Source of the DNA: Straminergon stramineum
Taxonomy: Eukaryota > Streptophyta > Bryopsida > Hypnales > Calliergonaceae
Direction: 5' to 3'
Length of the DNA: 64,000 bases
Assembly: GCA_963920665.1 (NCBI GenBank)
Contig: OY987268.1
Span: forward strand, 7,504,501 to 7,568,500
In this document: one piece after another, positions 24,712 to 37,340 of the stretch
Numbering within the stretch: the stretch's first letter is position 1
Layout: each line of letters begins with the position of its first letter
Made by a program: the position numbers and the translations under genes
The notes under the pieces: generated by a model
Told to the model about the DNA's origin: nothing
Database searches by the model: none
What the model saw: only the letters and a program-made list of their open reading frames with translations

Positions 24712-27700
24712 GAGGCCTCAAATCCCCCCTAATCGCTTCAATCACTAAAAATGGCTTCAGGTGGGTTTATAGAAGAAGACATCAAACGAGCAAGAGAGCT
24801 CAAGAAATGTCTTGGCAACATGGGGGAAAAGTTGTCCAATCACAATGTCAATCAAATAGTTCTAAAGGGACTGCCAAAATCATATGAAAGTACAATCCAA
24901 ATTCTCACTTACCTAAATGCAATATCATTTGAGAAACTCAATGCTTCCTTGATGTTAGAATCGCACTAGAGATACCGTGTGCAGTAGTTGGGAGAAGACT
25001 AGGCACTTGCAGTGATTCACTAGCAAGAAAATCAACAATAGAATTAGGGATGTGGAGGTCGATCTTAGCATCATTGAGGGAGGGGATACCCAATAGGTGG
25101 CTATCTAGGTCATTGGTATACTAGACAGGATAATTTCAGACCTTTGTTCAAAAGTAGACCACCGATATACTGTTACAACTATGGGAAGCTTGGATACATG
25201 GCAAGAAGTTGTTGATTTCCACAGGACCAACAACAAGACAAAAACAATCAAAGAGGTATAAATTTTGTCAATTCCGCTAAGTTCTTCGACTCCCATTTAG
25301 CTCAATCTTAATATGGTCCATCTTACCACATTGCATGGGATAATGGACTTTAGTACTTAGACACTGGTGCAACAGGGCACATAGCCACTGACTACAACAA
25401 ACTCAATCATCAGCCTAGTACTTTGGGCTTAGAGATTAGAGAAATTAAAAGATGAGGAGGTGAATGTCATCCTATAAAGGGATTGGGGAATGCAACTACA
25501 TGCATTGAATGAAGATCAATAAATTTGAGTTCAGTTTCATATGTCCCAAGTATGATAAAAAAAACTTGATCTCTGTTGGTGCTATTGTTGATTGTGGAAA
25601 TAAGTTGGTCTTTTCAAACAAACAATGCTAGATACTTGACAATCGAGATTGCATTATAGCTTCTGGTCACAAAGACTCATCAAAGGGTTTATATTTCTTC
25701 AGAAATACTATGCATGCATTAGCATCAACACACTTAAATATCTCTACATTGTGGCATAGATGCCTAAGACATCTCAATTATGCAAGTCTTCATGCCTTAT
25801 CTAACTCAGAAAATATCGATGGTCTTCCCTGCACTAATTGACAATAGCTAGTGTGCCAATGTTGCCTTGCCGGAAAACAACACAAGGAGCAATTCCCACG
25901 TCAAACACTCCATCGCTCAAAAAAGCTAGGGCTCTGTATTCATTCTGACTTTATCGGCCCCATGCAACAGGCCTCGCTAGGTGGTTCTTGATTTGTGCTT
26001 GTTTTCACAGATGATTTTTCACACAAAGGGTGGGTTTATTTTCTCAAGTACAAAAACGAAACTTTCTCAAAGTTTTGCATTTTTAATTAGATGATAGAAA
26101 ACGAAACAGGGAACAAAGTTCAAGTATTGCGATTTGACAAAGGAGGAGAATATTTATCAAGAGATTTTTCAAGTTATTGTGACACTCATGAAATATGCAG
26201 AGAACTAACTCAAGCACACACCTCAACAAAACGAGGTCTTTGAGTGAAGAAATTGCATTATTATGGAGTGTGCAAGAAGAATTTCACATGATTGTCAACT
26301 TTCAACTTACTTGTGGTTAGAGGCTGTAGTGAGTGCGATGTATCTTATTAATAGAAGCCCCATGAGAGCCAATAATGGACAAACTCTCAAAGCCAAGTAT
26401 TCAGGAACAAAGCCTAACATTTTGAATTTAAGAATTTTTGGATCTATGGCATATGTAAACATTCCAAAGGAAAATAGACTCAAGCTTGACAACAAAACCC
26501 AGAGGTACATGTTCATAGGGTACGATACTGAGACAAAAGGATTTAGACTTTACAATTCTATCAACAAAAAGGTAATAATTATTCAAGACGTCATCTTTGA
26601 TGAGTCCAAAGTTGGATTCCATTACTTGCAGAACCGAACTCTTGTAGATGATATCTTTAGTCTCCCTGTAGCAACAAAATCTTACAACTCACAACACCAA
26701 AGGCAGATGCCGAAACTGAAGACACCAAAAGGCAAGGCACCGAAAGCACCGAAATTTCAAATTTTTAAGAACCTAAATTTCCAATAGTCTCATAGCCATC
26801 CAAGCCTAGCTCACCAAATCGACCTAGTATCTCAGGATCACCATCACCAAGCTCCCCACCTTTGTCAAAAACACCCCCAAAATAGAAATGATCCATGCTT
26901 GTAGACCCAAACGCTGAACCACATGCCAAACACTACCCCACATACAACATGACCCCTTCTATAAAGCTACAAGATTTTGGGACACTTGTCTTTGAATTAA
27001 ATGCCGAATCACTTGACTTCAACACCGCGATTAAACAAAAAGGCTAGAAGAGTGCTATTCAAAGTGAGATTAATTCTATTTTGAAGAATCGCACATGGCA
27101 AGTAGTCAATCAACCTATGTATTCACAAGACACCTATCATTGCAAAGTGGATTTTTAAAACCAAGAAAAATATAAACGCTAGAATTAACAAACTCAAATC
27201 TAGGATAGTTGCAAGAGGATTCTAACAACAAGAGGGAATTAATTATCAAGATATCTTTGCGCTAGTTTTATGGTGGTCAACTATTTTTCTAATATTAGTA
27301 CAAGCCACCCAACGAAACTAGTCATTATCACAAATGGATGTTATAACAACTTTTTTGAATGGAGCTATTATTGAAGATATATTTATGGAAATCTTGGATG
27401 GATATCCTAGTGCTGGTGATATTACCAAGGTATGAAAAATTCAAAAAGCCTTATACAGATTAAAACAAGCCCCTAAGGCTTGGTATGAACGAATCAACAC
27501 TTGGTTACTAAATCAAGGATTTATTCATAGTGAAAGTGATTTGAATCTCTATTACTCAAAAAAAGACGGAAAAATGACCATTTTACTTCTTTATGTTGAT
27601 GACTTGTTAATCACATGCGACAATCATGAACAAATCACACAACAAAAGAAAAAACTTCAATATGAATTTGAAATGACTAATCTAGGACATGTCGGCAACT

Positions 27701-29340
27701 ACATAGGAGTAGAAATTTAAAAAGGTTCAAACGGCATATTCATTGGACAAAAAGTCTACATCACGAAATTGCTAGACAAATCCCAGATGCAAGATTACAA
27801 TCCCACGCAGTTGCCAATCGCCCCCAATGCACATTTGCAAAAGCACATGGGCACATATCCAGTCAATACAACCATCTACTGATCACTCGTGGAAAGTTTG
27901 CTCTATCTAACTCACACAAGACTAGACATCTATTTTGTGGTAGTCTCTGTTTCTCTGTTTGTTGAAAAACCCGAAACTGCCCACCTTTAAGCTGCAAAAT
28001 GCATACTTCGATACTTAAGTGGAACACGTGACTATAGATTATTCATGCTAGCACATACTATTGATAACTTTCACAGCTACGTGGATGTTGAATGGGGGCG
28101 CGACACGGACTCAAGACGATCAATTTCAGGCATAGTTTACAAATTGGGAGCCCCAAGTGTTTGTTGGAGCAATAAACTCCAACCAACAGTATCACTTTCA
28201 AGCATGGAGTCTGAATATAGGGTACTTATTGATAGTGCAAGAGACATAGTTCATTTTCAAAGACTTCTTAGTGAATTGGAACTAGATTGTAGAACTCCTA
28301 TGAACCTTTATAGTGATAATCAATCATGCATAAAGCTCGTAGACAACCTTGTGATGCATACTAGAACAAAACATATAGAGATACAACATCATTATATTTG
28401 TGAGGTTTCCAAATCTGGACAAATTCAAGTACATTACATTCCAACTACAAATCAACAAACTGATTTCTTAACAAAACCTTTATCGTACAAGAGCTTTGTA
28501 ACCAACATAGATTGTCTAGGTATTCTTCCCCCAAGTCTAGCTATGAAATTTGTCTCTCACCCAACTAGGAGTAAATCAACCATCTATGTCACGACCCTCA
28601 TCACAAGGCGTGCTCGTGCCACCTTGGTGAGCAAGGGGGACATTGGGGGTGACTCCCCAAGCCTTGCAAGAGATGAGGTGAGGGGACTAGGAGTCCCGAG
28701 CGATCAAAGCGATGTAGCGCTCTGATCCGGACGAATTTGGGGGCGTGTGATACATGCTTGGAAAGGTCTTGAGAAGACGCTTCTAACCGTCCAAAGAACG
28801 CGTGATTTGGACTTGCGAGTCAAAAGTTATGGGCGTTCAAAGTTGGGGGTGTCCCGGTCGCGCCGAGAGTGCCCTGGCCGCGCCGGGAGTGTCCCGAATC
28901 TTTGGAGGGCGATATCTTTGCGAGCACTTGTCCGAATGGAGCAAGTGAGTAGTCCATCGGCATCTACGCGTCGCGTAGATGTCGAAAATGGGGTCGCATG
29001 TGCGATTTGGATCCCGGACCGCAAAGGTTATGCCGGGTGGAAGTTCGGGAGTCCCAAACTAGCGCGAATCGGGAGAAATGGGTGGTCTTCCAAGATGGGT
29101 GCATCTTGGGGGTTCCCGATGACCTCTAGTATGGGGAGGGGGGCTGCCGAATCCCACAGAGAGTACTATGAGGAGGGGTGGTCTCCCTCCTCACTCTCGG
29201 ATGGTGCCATGGTGAGCCTAAGTGGCCCCGGGTGGTGAGGCTAGTGTTGGAGCCTCACTACCACTTGTGTGTTACCATGGAGTGCTTGTGCACTCCTTGA
29301 TACCGGTTGGGTGGTGTCCCACTTCACACTAGGCCATGGT

Positions 29341-29396
29341 GTGAGTCCCGTTTGGTGAGTCCCGTTTGGTGAGTCCCGATTAGTGAGTCCCGAAAT
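29341..29396. repeat. 4 x 14-bp tandem repeat in the solo LTR
   Basis: Four consecutive units of GTGAGTCCCGTTTG; the last two differ in their final four bases. Confidence 0.85.
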
Positions 29397-29561
29397 GAGT
29401 TGGGTTGGGCCTAGTGAGGAGTTGGGTCCCATTCAAGGGCGGTTAGCACCGGTGGGAGTAGTGCCTCACCGAGTGCTTGGACATCAATGGAAGTTCCGCC
29501 TCATGTCATCAAATGACATGCTTGGTGTCTTGTGAGAGTTAAATATTGGAAGGAAAGGATT

Positions 29562-29629
29562 GGGAGTCACGGAGGAATGGGAGTCACGGAGGAATGGGAG
29601 TCACGGAGGAATGGGAGTCATGGAGGAAT
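29562..29629. repeat. 4 x 17-bp tandem repeat in the solo LTR
   Basis: Four consecutive units of GGGAGTCACGGAGGAAT; only the fourth carries a single change (CAC to CAT). Confidence 0.9.
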
Positions 29630-29780
29630 GGGGAACCCCATGACTTGAGTTGGAACCTAACATTGTGGATGCGTGGCATGTGCAGTGTTAGGAGAGCGTG
29701 AACCTTAGTGGCACTAAGGTGTTAAGTGTTTGGAAAGTGAGCTTAAGGTGGTAAGTGTCACTAAGGGGCGCGACAATCTA

Positions 29781-32700
29781 CCCATAGAGCCTTTTTCATT
29801 AGCTTGTGCCTGAAATTTGGTGCTCTAGGATTTTTCTTTGACATTCGATTATCCCACTAGTGATTAGGATTGTCACAAACATCCCTCCAATATGAATCAT
29901 CTGATTCTTCACCATTGTTGCTAGTCAAACTATCCTCTTTAAAAATTCTAGCAACATCTACACTTGGCTCCGAACTCTCCAATTTGTCTATGCTATTCGA
30001 ACTACCCTGTAACAACACAAAACATAGCTATAGAGGTCCAAAATATTTTTACATACTCGCCACAATATGAGAGCCGCCCAATAGAGAAGCACGTAGATTT
30101 GCTGGATCTATCACAACAAACTGATGTTAGTAGATTCCTCTCACATTGAACTACACAAATGACTTCATCTACAAAATCTAGACTTGTCCCTCACCAACGA
30201 GAGAGTCTTGTGAGAGACTTGTCCTTCACCAACAACTCACCAACTAGTTGGTGAGTCTAGTTCATAGTTCACCTACAATTGAAGTGAGTTGTAGCTAGGT
30301 AGCGCAGTCACCCATATGGAGTATTTGTAATCACTGAACAATTTGTGATCCTCCAAAATTTGTTAAAGCTCATCATTACAATTGTCGAACAATACCTAAT
30401 CCTCCAAAATTTGTAATAGCTCATTGTTGCAATCGTTGAATAATATAGTAATATATTGCAACTAGCTTCTTCAAACAACCCAATAGACACCTCTTAAATG
30501 GATAGTCAATGATTCTAAAATGGACTACCAACAATGTGAGAGCATAATTAAGATTTGTCAAGTATTGATTCATACTTTGCCAATAGATGGAATAAGGTCT
30601 AGAGAGGGTCCATTTCAAAGCCAAGGTGTGTCTACTTAATTAATTTTTCTAAATGAGAATTGATTGCCCAATTGCCTCCTTACAAATGTTAAAAGAATTT
30701 AGGGTCCCTTCAAGTTTGATAATGGTCACATTTAGAAACGCCGTATATTACTTTTTGAATGTTGCTATGCTTGTTTTTGGTCAAGCCATCTTTTTTCAAA
30801 CTGGGGGTGGGGGGTGGGTTTGCAAGGTCTATAATCAAGAATAGGTGTCTACCACATAATTCTTTGGAAATTCTTGAGTAATTCAGAAATGCTCCAAAAA
30901 ATAAGAAACCACTTGTGTTAGATTTCGCATCAATTTTTCTTCAAGTGAAAAATAAGGAAAAGTACTTTCGAGCATTTGGAAACCATCAAAAAGGCCCAAC
31001 AATCCTTAAATGGATGGTTTATGAGCATACTATCTTACTCTCAACAAAAATGTTGTTGTGCAATGGCTTCTGGTCACTCATTGAATGCCTTTACATGTGC
31101 TTGACTTGCAATTTCTAATTTCCTACAACCATTGCACCTATACTTGATTGTGCATGCGGTGAATAATTAAACACTAAAATAAAGTTTTAACTTAATCACC
31201 CTCTCATGGCCCCTTTTACTACAACTGTTCCTAAATGTCTAAAATCTATGTTTCTGCCCTCATTTAATTGCATTGCTTACCATTAGAATCAAAGAAAAGA
31301 CTCCTCCAACACTAAGATAAGAACTGCTATTTCAGTCTACTAGCAAAGCATCCATGTAGGCTTGGCTTTTTCAAAACATTGATGGCGTGGAACCTTACTA
31401 CATGTCAATTCTATGAGTGCCCTCTACTACCCCCTCTAGTGCCAAGTGAGAACGTACCATTAGCCACATAACTTACTTCTTGCTCTCCTTCCCCACCTTG
31501 TGGGCTATTTTCATTATTTGTGAAAGAAAATGCAAATCATAGACAATTTAAAATTCATATCTATACTCACCCCTATTAGCATTGTCAAAAGCATGATCTT
31601 GGTGTGATTCCTACAATTGTCCAACACAAATTATCCATCTATTGATACATCATGATTGTCCAATGTTGTTAATTGTTAATGTGGGAGTTTCAAGAATATA
31701 CAAGAGTTGACTTTTGAAGAGGAAAGGATCAGTGGAGGACAGGAGACATCACGAGGCATGTCACCTGCAACTGATGTACTAGCATATCTGATGTTGCACA
31801 TTTCAAGACCATGGAAATAGATGGGTTACTACAGCTACACAAAATAATCAACAACTTAATTAGTGTCACCTTAGGGCATATTAAAAAAGAAAGGAAGTTA
31901 GAGATTTGTAATGCCAAGCGTTTGATAGTCTTATTACGATACAGTGAGAGACCTAGTCAAAGGTCAGAACCATTGAATGGAAGTTGAAAATCTTGCAAAT
32001 CTACAACAATTAGGGGCTTGAAAAATCAAAACAAATCTACTAATTACACTTAATACAAAAGAAAATCTAGAGCTTCGGTATTTTAGAGTATATACTTAAT
32101 ATTTTCACCTTTAAGTCTCCATGTAACTAATTAAGATCAGCAACTCAATAGACTGTAGCAGTGACAACCTTGAGGCCATATGTTGCAGGGAAAATGTCCA
32201 AGTGATCCTTTGATGTGATTGTCCATGGATCGCCTTCTCCATTACCTATCCATCATCTTCTCATATTATAATAATATTGTAGTACCAAAATCCATCACAG
32301 TAGAGCAATTAGGATTTCAACTTGTAGGAGAGCATCATTAGGCTCATAGTTACCATAACTAGGCACTTAGCACCATGTTGAGTAAATATGAAGAGATAAT
32401 CTTTATTACTAGCTAGGATCTAGGATCTTTTGGTGATATGAAAAATATAAAATAATTAACATTGGGCGGGGGAGCAAAATTCCAAGCTAGCATGATGAAT
32501 GTCTTTTGTTTCTTCAATAGAGAGGTGGGGTGGGAGGCACTCACTAGCTCTTCCTCTTGGCAAAGGCAAGGTGAGGTTGCCATGCTACCGAGCATGCTAC
32601 AAATGTCCCTCAATAGCTATAAGATATAATATGGCAACATGTATTAAATTGTAGACTTACAAAATGTGAGATCACTAGAAATTAGATACTCATCAAACAA

Positions 32701-35137
32701 AAGACATATATATGATACATCAGTGAAGTACCCCATTGACAAAAATGTAAAAGGTAGGAGGGCCTTAAAGCAACCCTTTACCAACTAATTTGCTATTTTG
32801 GAGAGTTTGACACTTTGACTTCTTGAAATAATTTTTCAGAATTTTTTTTCTTGAAAGACAAATGGAATTGGCATCTAACCCAAGTTGTCTCATATTTCTT
32901 TTTGACCTTCAAGGAGTTAGTTATAAATTTTGAAGTAGGAATCACATGAGGCTCTAGAAGAGTCCACTCCCTAATATGTTCAGCCTTGGTACATTGAAGA
33001 AAGCATTATGCACCGGGATGGAGGATGCTTTGCCTTACTAGCAGTGTTGAAATTATGGTGATGAATTGAGCCACAACTGATTCAGTCTCTTCCTCTGCCT
33101 TGATTTTCCTTTCAGTTGCACTGTGATTTTTCTTATAAATATTCTAGCTGCAACAGAGATGTGGAATGCAAATTCGGAGAAGCTGCACACATTGATTAAG
33201 ATGGAAACACCTACAACCATCAGAATAAGCAATTGGAGGTAAGTTACTTTTTGTAGAAAAATATTTTTGTAGTATTAACAATTTAAAAATCATGAATTTA
33301 AAAATAAAAAATAAAAAATAAATAGAACTTTTAAATTGGGCAGCGAATTTCTGTGAATTTTCATAGTGGATCTCCCTAGGGCCCCTTGAACCGCATTCTA
33401 GAAAAATTGCTTTGGTTCAATAAATTGAAATCTAAAAAAATAAACAATCAACTAATTAGAGGTAAGTATGGGGATGGTTTAATGACATTTTTAGAGGACA
33501 CTTTCATGAATGTCTATTGCGCAAGAGTAGGCACAAAGACGGTATTGGGTGTTTTCACCTTAGTGCTATTTTGTTAAACAAGTTTTGGTCCTTGTCTCTC
33601 TTATAGGACGTTTGTCAAATAGTGTCGTATTGGACATGTGTCTAGTATATTAGACATGCTTGTTAAATATTCTTGAATATTTTAGATATATTTTCAATGT
33701 TTTTAAATATTTCTGATATATTTTTAAAATCTACCTATTAGACTAACCGAGAGGTCTAATAGAACATCCTAGATGTTGTGCTAGAGATCATATTGTGGTA
33801 TTTGACTAGACCACCATAGCATTGATTATTTTGTATCATGTGGAAGGTCGTGTCATGTTGTTCTTGCAATTGGCATAGAATTTAGGTGCATTTAGTTGTA
33901 GTCTTACTTTACTTTTCCATCACCTTTCCTAACACCACCCACATCCATGACTAGTTTTTCAAATTTTGCAGCGCTATAGCCGTGCAACTTCATCAATAAG
34001 TAACTTCCATTACTAATTTCATGAATAGCTTGCCCCTTAAACAACGCCGAGGATGTTTTCTGTCTAATGGATGACAAAAAATCTTTCTATATAGGACAAA
34101 AGTGCAATTATTCATCCTTGAAATTGTGTGCAAAATGAAAAAATCTTGCACATCAATAGTTTGACCTCCAATGAGTATTTTTTTTTTAAGTAGATGATGT
34201 CACACATTACCAAAAGTGATGATTTCCAGTTACCACTCTGTCATTTAAAGATTGATCACTCATCCTTCAAGCTAATTCTAATGTGCTCTAAAAAGATTTA
34301 TCTCCTAGCAACATAATCTTCTCCTCCTGTACGATTACTGTGCCGAAGATGTTGTGGTGTGAAATGATAAAGAAACAAACTTTAAAGAGTAACTGGAATC
34401 AAATTAAAACCAAATTTGACTAAGGTTGAAGCACCAATAGCCAAACATTTAAGCAATCTTTGAAGCAGATTGTGAGTAGTATGAGGTGGAATTTTTCCCA
34501 TGTTGGAAGATAGGAAATATAGGGATTGCAAAATTTTCAGAATTTTTTTCCCAAATGGAAATTACTATGAATTTTGGGAGCCCAAAAGTATTCATGACTT
34601 ATAGCTAGTGTCTAGACTCTTCCAATTCCAATCATTTTAGAACTATTTTTCTATTCACTACTTCCTACTTTTTGGCTAACTACTATGGACATGTGTTACA
34701 ACCTTATTAGTGCCAACCTTGAAAAGGACCAAAAACACATATTCCAAGCTTCACTTAGAAATATGTTCCAACCCTTGGTTGGAAATACTACCCCCTACAA
34801 GTTGAGTACTATGCATGGTTGACAACTAGTGCCTCTACCTTATAAAATATTCCCTTTCTCTTGTTGTAAATTAAACCAGTTTATAACCCAACTGTCTAGT
34901 GTATTAGAGTGGCATATATTTTTGAATTTCCATGTAATCATATACAAACTTATCATGAATTTTAGCTCTATTGGATCATTATTCCCTTCATCATGCCTTA
35001 GAAACGTTCTAGGATATAAGTTGTGACGGAAAAAAGTACAAGTGTTTTTTAATAATGAACCCTAATATCCAACTCAACTTGGATAAAACTCCCCTTTTCC
35101 CTTTATTTTCCACTTTAGTATTTATTCAACCTTGCTT
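29781..35137. other. intergenic, small repeats
   Basis: No gene is supportable. Notable items are a perfect 22-bp palindrome at 30235-30256 and a 51-bp tandem duplication at 30339-30440. Minus-strand codons near 29870-30005 (Ser/Glu/Asp-rich) and at 32145-32250 look mildly coding-like, but no family is recognisable and no exon structure can be built. Confidence 0.4.
30339..30440. repeat. 51-bp tandem duplication
   Basis: Two consecutive 51-bp units (30339-30389 and 30390-30440) share the core ATCCTCCAAAATTTGT and the ends CAAT...GAA. The length is a multiple of three, but the frame is not otherwise gene-like. Confidence 0.7.
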
Positions 35138-36081
35138 GCAATTCTTAACCCCTAAGGGAATTTGGTGATTTTAGATCCAAAACCATGTAAAACTACTAGT
35201 ACATAAGGCAAGGCTAAAATCTTCATTTCTATTTATCCATTAATAAATTCAACTAAAAAATCCTTTATATAACTTATTGGAGTACACCCTTCTAAAATTT
35301 CAAAATAAAAAACCTTAACAATTGCAAGATCATGATGCTTGGATTTAAAAAATAAGTATTTTCAACTCTTTCCAAAATGTTGGTTAGATTTTATCTTTCA
35401 AAAAACTTACCCCAAAATACATAGATCCTGCAATTTGCAACTCTCCATAATATATTGAAGAATTAAGTTGGATAAACATATTGAGAAAATTTCAATGAAA
35501 ACTATTTTGTATTTACACTTGAAAAAAATAGTAAGTAAAAAGAGGCAATGTATAATTTAAAATACAAAATTATTAAGAATTTAGGCATAGAATTGAAGAA
35601 TCCCACTCCTATTGGTTGTAGTGTTGTAATAACCAATTTACATATTGTACTCTTGTTTTTTTTCAAATGTATGGAAAATTGAGCTCAAGAAAGGACTTCA
35701 AAGTTAATTTGACAATAGGAATTCCATAATTGCAGACAAACTAAAAAAAATCCTAACTTTCATCTCATTGATCTACATGGAATGATTAAAAGCTTTCCAC
35801 ATATCTATAAATGTAGAAACCAAGTTCAAATTTCTATTTCTTACAAAAGTAGTGTTTTCTAAGTTGCCCAAATTGTCCATGTTGAGAAACAAACTACATA
35901 TCATCAAATAACTATTGAACCATGTACTCAAAAGTTGTGAAAATCATTGCGCCTTAGACCAATTCCTTGACCACATGTTGGATGAAAATTTCAAACAAGA
36001 AAAATGAGAATTCCAATTGTAAAATCATGACTGAGAATACTACGTTGCCAAAAAATGCTACTTGGTCCTTCAAGGGTCAAT
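35138..36081. mobile_element. non-autonomous inverted-repeat element, TTAACCCCTAA family
   Basis: The left end TTAACCCCTAAGGGAATTTG and the right end (…TACTTGGTCCTTCAAGGGTCAA) are imperfect inverse copies. Long internal stretches match the element in CFAP57 intron 17, for example CCTTAACAATTGCAAGATCA near 35313 and 60623. About 0.94 kb, no transposase frame. The exact ends and target duplication are uncertain. Confidence 0.5.
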
Positions 36082-37340
36082 ACATTCTCTTCCATTACTC
36101 CAAAATTTCGAGCTATTCTAAACCCAGATGATTTTCTACACCAAAACCGCCTACTTGCATTATCAAGAAAATTCCAGTTCAGCACCGGGAAGAATGCTAT
36201 CTTTCTCAATCGGACCCAAGGAAATCCTGCACAACCGCGAGTCTTTTGCACAACAAATTCCATCATGCAGTAAACTAATTCACAGGATTTAAGCTCCTTC
36301 GTGAGTCGTGACCAGGTTGAGACAAACTGAGCGATGAACTTCTGACATAAAGTAATGCCGGAATGTGCTGTAGGAACATGCTTTAGGTTGTGCTTTGGTT
36401 GCAGCTTGCACCACTCCCCAAGCACAGCACATTCTAACCCCAAAGACTGCTCCTGACCATATGATCCTACAGAATTTGTAACTCACAATATGAAGGACAG
36501 TAGATAATACATACCAGCAGTTAAAAAGTGCATCATTAACAAATGATGCATCCAGCAAGACGCATGATGCATAGCCAAAGTTCAAGAACAAAATGTTAAC
36601 TTGCCCTTCATCTAATTCTACTTACAAAGTTACTTACAAGTTTTTCAAAAAGGATAGGCCCACACATTATTAGAAACAAACAATTTCTACTTGAAGTTCT
36701 AGCCTAGGAAAAACAACAGGTATTGATACTATCATGAAGTCCACCTACTTGCAACCCCCACCCAATTGCACAATAACGTACACCCCATCTTTATTCCACA
36801 ACCTAAATCTAGGATAGTCATACTTGTCTTCTGAGATTTGTATCACAATGAATAATAGAAGAATAGCAACCCTAGACTTAGATTGTGACATGAAGAGCTT
36901 GTATGCATTGTGACGTAATTAGGTGGGGTCACAATTAGGAGTACTCACAGCAGGTGTGACGAGAAAAACCTAGAGTTGTGTTCGATAGAACTTCAAAAAG
37001 CTGCCTTCCACAGACTGTTCCAGTCAAAATGTGTCCATCATCAGATGTGAAGACATGCTAAGCTGCTAACTATCCACGAGTCTTAATTGTGAAACTCTTC
37101 CTTCAGTACAGAAGATCCAAGTTATTTACATTGCTTAGGAGGGCAAGCATTGGTGTCTAGGTCTCAATTAAAATACACTGTCCACGAAACCATATACTGG
37201 ACAGGAATGTTTACGAGAACGACAAGTTACGGGAAACTTACGGGAACAATGCTAACAATTTACCTTGAATGCAATACAAAATCCTAAAACACCTTCAAAA
37301 TTGAAATATAGACATGTAACAGTCTAACTAAGAGACCCAC
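36082..37340. other. intergenic, downstream of the phosphatase gene
   Basis: This stretch holds the presumed 3' untranslated region of the minus-strand phosphatase. No independent gene is supportable. Short open frames at 35991-36591 lack recognisable features. Confidence 0.4.

Larger units (their letters stand above)
23963..28586 (+). mobile_element. decayed Ty1/copia LTR retrotransposon
   Basis: The order is primer site, gag (24094 onward, continuing at 24751-24969), a degenerate zinc knuckle near 25165, a protease motif LDTGATGHI near 25357 and an integrase zinc-finger region near 25745-25880. After these come the integrase core and C-terminal part (26263-26787), reverse transcriptase with YVDD at 27592-27603, and RNase H at 28045-28520. 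The integrase-before-RT order identifies copia. Many in-frame stops and frameshifts interrupt every domain, and the zinc knuckle has lost a Cys and the His, so it cannot be autonomous. A small DNA transposon sits in gag (24470-24711) and a solo LTR of another element is inserted at 28587. The 3' LTR is not recognisable. Confidence 0.85.
28587..29775. mobile_element. solo LTR, 1189 bp, with 5-bp target duplication
   Basis: The segment starts TGTCACGACC and ends GGGCGCGACA, giving the TG...CA termini and TGTC/GACA short inverted repeat of LTRs. ATCTA flanks it on both sides (28582-28586 and 29776-29780). It is strongly GC- and CpG-rich compared with the surroundings. It holds two short tandem arrays (4 x 14 bp at 29341-29396; 4 x 17 bp at 29562-29629) and a perfect 10-bp-arm palindrome at 28961-28981. 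No internal domain follows, so it is a recombination-derived solo LTR inserted into an older copia copy. The open frame inside it (28747-29238) is not considered a gene. Confidence 0.85.

Noticed and set aside
28747..29238. 163-codon open reading frame
   Set aside because: It lies wholly inside the solo LTR, has repeat-like composition and no homology I recognise. High GC makes long chance frames likely.
32145..32250. Possible minus-strand C-terminal exon
   Set aside because: The codons look coherent for about 33 residues before a stop, but no upstream exon, splice structure or family could be found.
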